From the NCBI RefSeq assembly GCF_000516985.1, contig NW_006917092.1, positions 5,707,888 to 5,771,887 on the forward strand: DNA of 64,000 nucleotides, given 5' to 3'. The stretch's first letter is position 1. Each line of letters starts with the position of its first letter. A program made the translations under genes and the position numbers. Positions 54,285 to 64,000 of the stretch are shown in pieces. Source of the DNA: Pestalotiopsis fici W106-1 (Eukaryota; Ascomycota; Sordariomycetes; Amphisphaeriales; Sporocadaceae). The notes under the pieces are model-generated. The model worked only from the letters and a program-made list of their open reading frames with translations. It was not told the DNA's origin and searched no databases.

Positions 54285-56795
54285 CTATGCAGCAATGGGG
54301 GTGATGGTAGTGACCTGCTCAAAGTCACGGCTCGAGTGTCCGACACTGATGGTGAAGTCACCCTGGGGGATGACCCACTCCTGGGAGATGATGTCCCAGT
54401 AGCTAATGTCACGTCTCATCAGCTCAAAGGAGACAGTCTGGCACTCACCAGCCTCAAGGGTGACCTTCTCGAAACCTCTGAGCTGGTAGGGCGGGGTGCC
54501 GGCCGGGGCGCTGTCGGGGAAGGTGACGTAGAGCTGGGGAACAGTAGCGCCGCAGACGTCGCCAGTGTTGTTCAGGGAGACGGTGACGTTGTAGATGGAC
54601 TCCCACAGGGCAGGGTTACCACCGGGAACGGTGGCCTGAGCCTCGGGGGTCGCAGTGATATCGTCGACGAGAGCCTCGGCCTGAATGTCCGAGATGGCAA
54701 AGGTGGTGTAGGAGAGACCGAAACCAAACTCGTAGCGGACGCTGATGTTGTTGGCATCAAAGTAGCGGTAGTCAATCTCGAGCTTCTCGTCGAACCAAGT
54801 CTGCCAGTCCTCAACGCCAGTGGAGTTGATTCCAGTGGTAGGGGGAGCATTGTAGTCGGTGCCGTTGAAAGCAATGGTGTAGGGGAGTCTGCCGGAGGGG
54901 TTGACATCACCGTAGAGGACCTCAACGATGGAGTTACCCGATTCCTGACCAGGGTAGTGAGCAGCGACAATGGCAGTAACATTCTCGTGGTCGGCCCAGG
55001 GGAGGGTGTTGATGCCAGAGGAGTGAGTGATGACCACAGTGTTGTTGCAGTAGCTGGCAACGGACTCGACAACGTCGTCACCATTCCAGTCAGTGGAAAG
55101 GTGCTCACGGTCAGCGCCCTCCTCAGCCCAGGTCTTCAAGAAGACAAGGCACACCTCGGGGGTCTTGGGGTTCCACAGAGCGGGCATCTCGGACGACTCA
55201 ATCAAGGTGTTGTTCAGCCAGTACTGGACGAGGGCACCGTCCTGGGAGGCGCGGTTGTTGATGGCGTTCAGAGGGGTGGAGAGGTAAGTCAGACGACCAG
55301 TTCCGGAACCACCACCAGCGGACAGAGTACCGTACTCAAAGTCGACCTGGTTCAGGAAGCCCTGAGTGTCATCACCGGCGTCGTTGCCAAAGACAGCAAT
55401 GATCTTGGGGGCCTTAAGAGGCAGGGCGTTGTTGACGTTCTTCAGGAGAATGGTAGCCTCAGCAGCGTGTCTGCGAATGATGGAGCCGTGGTCGCCACGA
55501 ACATCACGGCCGTACTCGCCAGTGAAGTTCCAGTCACGCAGCCAGGTCGATCTGGGCGAGAAGGTGTTGAGGTCCGCGCCGGACTCGTCAACACTGGGGA
55601 AGTCGACATCCTGGTTCAAGGCGTAGTAGGGAGTCATGATTCTGAGAATCATATCGTCCAGACGGCTGACGTCCAGAGTACCGTTGTTAACAGCAGTAGT
55701 GACGTTTCCACCAAAGAAGGAGCCGGCCTCGGGGTAAAGGCCGTACATGCCGATACCACCGGGCATGTCCATATCAAGACCAGCCTCGATAGCGGCAACA
55801 CCAGAGTGTGTGCCACCCCAGTCAGACATAACGTAACCCTGGAATCCGAGTTCCTCCTTGAGGAGACCGTTCAGGGCCTTGCTGTTCTGGCAAGCGTAGG
55901 AACCGTTGAGACGTTGGTAAGAGCACATGACACTGGCAACGTTGGCTCTGACGGCGTTGGCAAAGGGCCAGAGGTAGAGCTCGTGCATAGTTCTGTCGTC
56001 AAGGTTGGCAGAGACAGCCTCGTACAGGACATCGGTCAGGGTGGCGTTGTCGTTGTACTCGGGGTTTCTCATGGTCTCCTGCTCATTGGCAATGTAGTGC
56101 TTGGCGGTGGCCTGAACACCAGCGTCCTGGAAACCCTTGATGGACTCTTCCATGGCGACACCAGTAAGGTAGGGGTCGGCAGCAAAGCCTTCCCAGTTTC
56201 TTCCACCATAGGCGGATCGACCCAGAGGGCCGGCAACAGGTGCGAGAGCAACCTGAGCTCCCTTGCCCTTGAACTCCTCGCCCATGGCGTAAGCTCTCTC
56301 GTAGAGAAGCTTTCTGTCCCATGAACTGGCAGCAGTCACACCGGCCTCGAACACGCTGGCATAGTCTGCAACACGGATGGACAGAGGACCATCTTGCAAG
56401 CAGAGACCAGAAAAGTTGAGGCGAGGGATAGGGTAGATGTTACCGACACAGGGACCAGGGGCACCAGTCACCATGTAGGCCTTTTCCTCCAAGGTGAGGA
56501 GAGACAGGAAGTCCTTGGCCTTGACCAGAGCACTCGCCCATGTTCCATCACTAGTGATGTTGGCTGTAGAGTTAAGTTAGTAAGAATTTCTGTCACGATT
56601 GGGCATATTTCATGGGTATAGCATACGTGAAGGGTACACGGCGGGAGACGATCCATACTGTGTCAGGATGGTAGTGTTCTCCGGTTGAATATAGCTGAAA
56701 GCCTCTTCACTACGACCAGAACTACCAAAGTCCTGGGCGGTAGCCGAAGAGGCTAGCAGGAGAGAAGACAGCAAGATTGACCTGGGAGAAGCCAT
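54285..56795 (-). CDS. Secreted GH3 beta-glucosidase
   Basis: Two exons (56795-56627, 56563-54285) give 815 residues. A signal peptide (MASPRSILLSSLLLASSATA) is followed by the GH3 barrel: ATAKHYIANEQE, then the nucleophile Asp in GYVMSDWGGTHSG. Next come the alpha/beta sandwich domain (ATILLKNVNNALPLK) and a C-terminal fibronectin-III-like domain (YEFGFGLSYTTFA, then VPQLYVTFP). The enzyme hydrolyses cellobiose and other beta-glucosides outside the cell. Many N-glycosylation sites are present. Third positions are strongly biased to C and G, suggesting high expression. All domains are complete. Confidence 0.94.
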
Positions 56796-59700
56796 TGTGA
56801 ATTGATGCTATGGCGTTTGGGGCTGATCGGCATGCTAGAAAAACGTTTTACATCGCGGACGACAGTTGCACTTATATAGACAGACGATCATGACCTCTAC
56901 GATCTAGTCGGGCAAACAAGTCTACGGGACAGGCAATGATGCCGTAGCATCGAGGGTCAGGGATCCCCGCTTGCACCGGGGTGAACATGCCGCCGGGTCG
57001 TCACTTGATGGGCTACAGGAAAGAGGGAGAGGGCCAGTGCTTTCTGCGGGAATTCAGCCTGCTGTCTGTATCCATGATGTTCCAACTCGAGTGATGAGAG
57101 AATGGACTGCGTCGTAAGCGATGACATTCAGAAGATGCTCCAGTATAACCCCATAAAAGTGTTTTCTGGGGAAAAGAAAGAAGGACCGAAATCACACCGT
57201 TGCCAAGTACTAGATCGTGAGCTTACTGGCGTGAAGAAAGAGTCCTGTGGAGTGTGTAGTGGAGTGCTTCACTGCTGGACGGGAAAGGGATGGCCGAGCA
57301 AGCGTATAGTGTAAGTGTAGTGTAGTAGGTAAGACTCTAGAACTGGAAATCCCGGGGATCCATACGGCAATAGAAGCGACATGGGCGGCATTCACCGTCT
57401 TGTTTGTATGCTTGGAAGGTAAGAAAAAAGGGTAGTCAGTCAGATTCGCCTTGTCGATGCATTGGGGAGCCAAGAACAGGATAGAGGCGGAATTGCACAG
57501 ACGGCAAAAGCTTGGACGAGGCTGTTGGTCTATTCTTTTTTTTTTTCTTCGAGATTAGCGCTGGACTTGTCACTAACTACCCCACGGACTGCCCATCTGT
57601 TGAAAGAACATGGCATGTCTGACGAGCTTCCTAGGGAATACTTGGAATCTTGGACAAGCTACATTCAGTTTGGCTTGGATGACCTACATACCCAGACAGG
57701 CTTGGGAGGCAGCTTGTCAAAATGCGATCGTCACCTGGGCGGCCCAATGTCTACCCCATAGCGGGATACCCAGTCATCTTGGCAATGACAAAGAAGTCTT
57801 CAACCACAGAGACGGAATTCCATACTCGGCCGTGGTGGAATCAAAGGAAAGAAAGAAAAATCATGGATGTCGGGTAAGTTCCAAGATCCACTGCCGAGCG
57901 ACAGGCGAGCGAGTGACCAAACAAGTGCGCGCGCGCTCACCCCGAGGAGCCGACGTTTAGCCATTGGCGGCCGATTATGCATGCAATAGATTCTGATCGG
58001 AAGCTCCATGGGGCTCCACCTTACAAGCAGTTTAACGTGAATGACGTCCCCCAAGTTTTCCAGCTCCATGGGCGAAAGGCCGCAGGGGCCCGGGGGGGTT
58101 CTTTGGGCTGGCAGCTGCTTGCTTGCATGGGGAATCGCTGCCATGCGACTATGATTCCACCACCCCTCGCACCCCAAATTTCCAGCCTCCAGGCCTGCTC
58201 CCAACTCCAGTCCTTGCTCCAGGCTCCCCGCACAACCTATTCGGCCCTTTTCCCCCATTGTCAACAGTCCCAACCCGTCTGCTGGAAAACTCGACGAGGT
58301 CACGCGCAGCCCATAATGGCCTGTCGGGCCATGTAATCGCGGTGAGCACTGAGGAGAGAAAGACGTCCGCAAACAGTAACTAGGCCCAGAGGAGCGGGTT
58401 TCCTTCGCGAACGTCACGGGTATTGGCGCCTCACCTTTCCCAAACCGTCACTAAAAGGTGCAACACCCCGGAATCCGACTCACGATGTACTCGAGTAAAC
58501 CCCTGGCTTCCAAGGTCCTACACTGCACACTACTACGACTCCGTACATATCCCCGCTGTTGAGCTGAGCTGGGACCGGTACACTTATCGGAGCATTTGGT
58601 ATCGCGTCTCGCGGTCACAATTCAATCAATTAATCAATCGATAGGTAGGTTGCCGAATTCATCACTCCCTTTTCTTTACCCCCATAACCCAAAAGTACGA
58701 TCGTCGGCCGGCAACCACGTGTTTTCGGGAATAATTAGCTCGACCTCACGGCAGGCAAAAGACTTTTCTTGGTTCGGACTTCCAACAACCCCAGACTTGT
58801 TTAGAAATCTCAAAATTTTCAATCCAGCTCATATTCCGATGAGCGGAGTCGTCGGGCAAGACTACACCCGATTATCCACATCAACTTCCGTTCCATTGTC
58901 GAAAGTCCACAGCTTCGAGAATTTTACGTCACTACCGAATGTTGGAGCCGACAAGAAGGCACAGTTGTGTCCACACAAAATTCTGCATCAACTGACTTGC
59001 CAAGACTGTGTTGATGTGGGTTGGCTCTTGGGCCGCCAAAAATATCAAGGTAATGTGCGGTGGTTGTTGTTTTCCCCCGAGTTTGTTGCTGCCGAGGTGT
59101 GATGTTCATCGCCCCGCTCGACTCTCAGGTAGAAAGTCTTCGCGTGAACATCATACGAGCCTGACGACGAAAATAAACCTCGACTATGGTGTTTTGTTTC
59201 GCCGGTAAAGGAGAGCTCTCTGCGACTTTGCTGAGTTATATTCCCGTTCTCCAAGTCTTTCTCTTCCAATCTCCTCCAGAGCAAAAGGTCGTCACAAAAT
59301 CTCCATGTCGAACAGTAGGAAACAATTTCATTTTGAAAAGTGGTACGAATTGCGTCTTCCATCTCACATTTTGCTTGTTCAATTTCTTGAATGTTAAAAA
59401 AGACGTTATCGCTTCAGCCCTATAAATATATAACATGCATGCGGCTCTGCGACCGAGACTTGCAAATGCGGAAGGTGACAAAGGAGAATGCAAACTAGCA
59501 CGATCAGTCGACTCAAACCCGCCTTCTAGTCCGCCTTAGAGTTTTTGAGCCGCAGTAGATCTCACACGCCACGTGAGAATCGTGATGGTGTGCGCGAAGC
59601 CTAGATCGGGTCCCGGAATCAAGAGTGATGCTGTACTCGCCATTGCCCGATCTCTGTAGATCAGACAGTCTGTGGTGTATGACCCAATGGGCTATCATAC

Positions 59701-62484
59701 CGACTCTCCGCATGTAGCCTGAATACACTCATGTGACACCAATCTTGGCTGATCCCGTGCTTAATCAGTGCTAAATTCGGTCAACTAACGCAGGAACAAC
59801 ATGCAAATATGCTCTGCTCGTGGCCAATCATCAACTCGATGAAGCCTCTAGATTGTACCTCGTGGGGGGCAGGACGGGGTTGGGCTTCCAGAACGCGCCC
59901 TCGGGCAGAGCATCATGCCCATACCCAATGTCCCCGCTGTCCATATCACTGATTCTGATTGGATTCCGCTTGAAACGGATGTCCTATTCTTGTTTGGATG
60001 ATACAGAAGAGCTATCAGCTACACATCGAAAGATGCAGGTCACCTTGTCACATGAGCTGGGGTTCTGATTACCTGCCCCGGATTCGATAGCGGAGTATAT
60101 CTGGATCGTTCTTCTCGAGTGGCAGAATACTTGGGGATCATTGATTCTCTGCAGTCTGCATATCGGAGTTGATTATCCCATGACCTACAGTCTGCATTCG
60201 CCCTTCTCCTCCTTCACCCCTCCGGGTTTCCCCGTCTCCATCACTCTTTGATAAGACAAGACACAATCATTCTATGTAAGCCGGGGTGAAAATCAACTTT
60301 GGTGATTTGGAGAAATCCCCCGCTTTGATCCAGTTGCTCCAAGTCTTTATCGTCTCGGGTGGATTATGTCGTCCAGGTTCCACTTGCTTATAACAGGCTC
60401 ATACGTCGGCAAATGCACCAAAGAATCAATTATATGAGGGCTGTGAACTAATTCCCGATATCCAAGTTCGAAATATCGGCTGGTTATATTCAAGGTTCGG
60501 ATAAATTAGCGATATTGCCCAGCTTCGAATACTCTTTCATCTTGTTTGGAATATGCGGGAGTGCGGCTATTTGACTTGGTTGTTTGCCTTCTCACTTTGA
60601 CGAAACCTTGCGCATGTTTCCACCATCAGTTCCGTGCATATGTGAGTGAAAAGAATCCAACAAGAATGGAATGGACAAAGACCAAGCGGTCAAATAATCA
60701 CATTAGCTGTGAGCGGGTACATCCACATTGGTTGAAGAAGTGGTAGTATTTCCTAATTCCCGGAGGATTCTTCCCTCAACACATGCGGACACAAGACAGT
60801 TGTTGTCCAATTCTAGCAGAGTACAGTGTGTCCGACACGGAGGAAAAGTCAATTGGATGCCTATTGGACTTTTTCTCGGCCGTAGTTCATTGCTAGCCTG
60901 GGAATATATGCGAGTAAAGAAAGTCTGTCATCTTGATGGATAGCTGGAAAATGAATAAAAGGTTCAACTAGTAAGCTCGACTGAACAATCCAAGTTCTGT
61001 GATACGCGGATCATGTGAATGGCAATATTGGCTTCCTTGCCGGTCTAGCACATATTAATGGTTTGTGTTTCAAGCTTGGTGCACTTTGATGTTGCAAGTA
61101 GTATTTCCCCCCCCCCCCCCCCCCTCAGTTTGCCCAAAATAATGCTCCATTTTACAGTATTGGTGCATAGTACAAGGTTTGGTTTTGTGGCATGTAATTC
61201 GTCTCTTTTCCGTCCTATTATCGTACCGGCCGCAGAAGCGCGCGAGATGATGAAGTAGTAATAACCCCAGACACCATCTTCGACGGTCTTTCGACGTCCC
61301 CTAAGTGCGCATACCCCAAACCTTGGCTGCAAGGCTGATCAATGTCATGCCGATGCGCAATTGTTCTAGCCACCATACCTGTTCATCGATGGCCCGTGAC
61401 TCATTATTACCAATGAACAAGCAGACATCAAAATACTCCACAAGGAGTAGTTGTCAGTCAATGTCAATAGCGAGGAACCGACAGGAGCGGTCAACCTGGT
61501 GAAGCTTGACCCTGTCACTCATTGTTGCAACTTATCTTGCTTTGTGGTCAGAGGAGTTTGAGAGCGTCACGAACCAAGGCTACATCATGCGGTATTGATA
61601 TAACCATCTCTGGTGTCGTTGCCAGGGGCATTTCGAACGTCGTCGAACTATTACTGACCACTCAATCAACCTGACTAGAAATGTCCCAGAGGCTGTTCAA
61701 ACAAGCAAGCCAATTGAAATGGGACAAGCAGGCAAGAAACCGGCATGTACAAAAGGTTGGTTACAATTTGAACAAATCAGCCGGTGGGTGTGAAGGAGGA
61801 AATGCAAGTAACACTTCAAAAGCAACACTATGGCAGATTTTCTCTCGATGTCCAAAGGTTCAAAACAATCAACTTAGCAAGTACTTAGTGAGGAAAAAAA
61901 AGGAAGGAAAATTGAAAAACAAATAAAACCACATGGTAGGTTTACTTGTACGATCCGAGAAAGTTATGACTCTCTCCGTAAAAGTCTTCCCAGCAAAGCC
62001 ATCTCTGCTTTTCGATACTCTAGCATTCAACACACCAGCCGGCACCAGGTTGAATTTCAGCACCACTTAGTTTCCTACCAGGAAGACCGCAACTGCCACT
62101 CCGCTGTTTAGTAGGACAGCTTCACCAGCGGATATTGCCTGTTGGATGATTCGCACGAAATGAGGATTTAGTGGGCAAGATTCGATCGTTACTACTAAGG
62201 GAAAATAAAACTATTATTTCTACTGCCAGAAAATTAAATCTCATCGTATGGCCTTGTATAGATTCGACTTAAATGCCAAGCTACTTGTATAAGTGGGATC
62301 AAGTTCTTCAACCAAGATGCTCCTGTTAGTTCTTTGATACTTGGAAGTTCCTCGTCACCTGATCCTCCATGGTAAGATATTGTTGTTACTTCAATCTCCA
62401 CTTGCTAAAAATGCAAAATCAAATCCTGGCTTCGAGCCATACAGGCTTCATTAATTATGCGACCGTCAAAATTCAAGTTACAGT
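56796..62484. other. 5.7-kb stretch without a recognisable gene
   Basis: Short frames on both strands have no motif, no sensible splice chain and poor codon texture. Features seen: a T run at about 57537-57549, a poly-C run at 61107-61125, and CT- and AT-rich tracts. It must include the GH3 promoter at its left end. It could be a long regulatory region, a non-coding transcript or old repeat remains; nothing decides between them. Confidence 0.45.
61107..61125 (+). repeat. Homopolymer of 19 C
   Basis: Uninterrupted C run followed by TCAG; likely length-variable. Confidence 0.9.
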
Positions 62485-64000
62485 CTACCGCCATCGGTTG
62501 TCCCATCCAGCTTGTTCAATAACAAATGCAATGGCAAGCTCCGAGAATCGGGCCATGTGCTATGGTGCGTTAGTCTGGATTACACCGAGGCAATCTTGAA
62601 TAGCACTTACATCAATAGAGAAGTAGCCGATTTTGTCATCCACGTCCATTGTGTCCTTGGTCGTGTGAATATACGGATTAGAGTCGCCAGGGAAGCCTCC
62701 ACCAGCGAGCGGGTTGCCTAACATTCTACGTTTAGCTGTCTGGAGAGAAGCAAGAAATGATTACAGATCATGCACTTGAACTTACCTTCGCTTGCGAACG
62801 CTGCTGGGTAGTTGAGTTTCGTATATGACATGTAGTCAGAACCGGCATTACTATTATACAATTAGTCTTGTAGTTGTCGTAGAACTGAAATCTCAAGACT
62901 TACGGGCCAAGTTCATAAACATCAGAAGCAATGGAGATGTACTCTTTTGCAAGCTTGTGAGCCCATTCGGTGAGCGGCACATCGGCTTGCGTCTTGATGA
63001 AGCCAATGGACTCGGTGGCATTGCGGGCAACGTAGGCAGTCATATCCTGGCAATCGTAAGCTTGTCAAGTCATTGAATGCTTAAACAAAGGAAAGCTTAC
63101 AAATTCCATCATTGCACCAATCACAGCATTGGAGTCTTTCTTGTACCTAGCAATAGCTTGACTGCCAAGAAGACCGCCCTGGATTGTAACACATTAGCCT
63201 ATTATACTCTCCATTGGTATTCTTTGAATCGCATACTCACCTCTTCTGCAGCATACCAATGAAACTCAACAGGGCCATCCTGCGGGATGTAGCCGCTGAG
63301 AGCCAGAACACGGAAAGCCTCCAGGATGCTCACTGTGCCCGAGCAATCATCATCGGCGCCCGGCGCAGGTAGGAGGGGAAATAGGTAGTTTGCTGAATCC
63401 TGGTGGGCGCCCAGAATTGTGAGAGGTTGCGTCCAGTTGCGGACTTTGGGCTCGAACCGGGCAATGATGGACGGCTGTGGGAAGATGTGCGTAAAGTATT
63501 CGAGGGAAATGTGCGTATGGAACGGACTCTGGGCAATAATTTCGGCAATGTGATCATGGAGCCACTGGGCACTCGTCTCGCCAATGACACCTCCGTAGTA
63601 TCGATTATAGTAGCTCGTCATGTGCTTGAGCACGTCGTGCATTTTCGAGGTCGATACCTGCGGGAAGAGAGGCTTGACCAATCTTTGGTGCGTGAGGTCG
63701 GGTAGCTCTATTGTTTCTGTGTAAGTCTGTTGCTCTCGTGATGATTGTCGCTTGCGCTTGAAAAGGCTACTCACTAGCTTTTCCAGATAGGGCGCCGACT
63801 TGCTCCTTGTACATGTCATGATAGTCTGTAACGTCCATGAACTTCTTGCCATTCCTCCTCAGGCGCATCTTGGCTCCGACCGTCATCCATTCCGGCTCAT
63901 CCTCTCCGATGACGTGTAGGAGTCGTGGTTCGGCAAGCGCGGCGGCAGCATTGGGATGAAGGGCAAGAAATGCGTCGACGGGATCAGGGTACGATTCGAC
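62485..64000 (-). CDS. M28 zinc aminopeptidase (leucine aminopeptidase type), N-terminus off the right edge
   Basis: Seven exons are visible on the minus strand: from the edge to 63775, 63716-63241, 63178-63101, 63046-62904, 62850-62786, 62717-62611 and 62559-62485. All introns are 50-70 nt GT-AG. Zinc and catalytic residues are visible: His in ILGAHQDSAN, Asp in GADDDCSGT, Glu-Glu in HWYAAEE, and the final His in YIHTTKDTMD. The visible prodomain part (RRNGKKFMDVTDYHD) resembles secreted fungal leucine aminopeptidases, which trim N-terminal residues from peptides outside the cell. The signal peptide and start lie beyond the window. The stop is TAG at 62485-62487 after DNRWR. Confidence 0.9.

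Noticed and set aside
54201..56324. A 707-residue open frame on the plus strand across the GH3 gene
   Set aside because: It is a mirror of the strong codon bias of the beta-glucosidase on the other strand; its Val/Gly/Asp-rich composition has no domain logic.
57800..58417. 205-residue minus-strand ORF in the gene-free interval
   Set aside because: Low-quality composition, no domain, and overlapping open frames of similar length on the other strand.

Overview
The window looks like nuclear DNA of a filamentous ascomycete (Pezizomycotina; the gene set would fit a sordariomycete such as a hypocrealean, but that placement is inference). The signs are many 50-80 nt GT-AG introns with CTRAY-type branch sites, Zn2Cys6 and bZIP-DUF3425 regulators, secreted GH3 and GH5 enzymes, mitochondrial complex I genes, and a retrotransposon ruined by RIP-type C-to-T/G-to-A mutation. 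One 100-N assembly gap (17526-17625) lies inside that element.

Left third (about 3.3-27.7 kb): a catabolic gene cluster for ring amides. In order: a GMC oxidoreductase (+), a TamA/Dal81-like Zn2Cys6 regulator (+), an N-carbamoyl-D-amino-acid amidohydrolase (-), an ATZ/TRZ-type amidohydrolase (+), a D-amino-acid oxidase with a peroxisomal ARL end (-), a D-hydantoinase/dihydropyrimidinase (+), two paralogous 2OG-Fe(II) dioxygenases (- and +) and a Dal5-like permease (+). Hydantoinase, carbamoylase and D-amino-acid oxidase are consecutive steps: 5-substituted hydantoin to N-carbamoyl-D-amino acid to D-amino acid to 2-oxo acid plus ammonia. Six of the genes form three divergent pairs. A motif containing CCG-A-CGG (GCCGACGGC followed by A or CA) occurs five times, always between cluster genes, including in front of the regulator itself, and is a candidate operator.

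The cluster is damaged. A Ty1/Copia element (13817-19175; 233-bp LTRs; 5-bp target duplication ATTGT) sits inside the first exon of the hydantoinase, 23 nt after its start codon. The regulator also has an in-frame TAG after which its frame stays open for 42 more codons. The rest of the pathway reads intact.

Middle (28-43 kb): an OCH1-like glycosyltransferase, a zinc alcohol dehydrogenase divergent from a GXWXG/DUF4334 protein, a bZIP-DUF3425 regulator, a GST, and a patch of duplicated and decayed copies of an unrecognised small-protein family with a shared arginine-rich C-terminal module.

Right third (43-64 kb): ordinary chromosomal genes. Two complex I subunits (mitochondrial acyl carrier protein and the TYKY 2x[4Fe-4S] subunit) lie side by side, followed by a GH5 exo-glucanase-like protein with an altered acid/base residue, two hypothetical genes, a DHA1-like MFS transporter, a GH3 beta-glucosidase, a 5.7-kb stretch without a recognisable gene, and an M28 aminopeptidase running off the right edge. 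All exon boundaries were read by eye from splice signals and family expectations.
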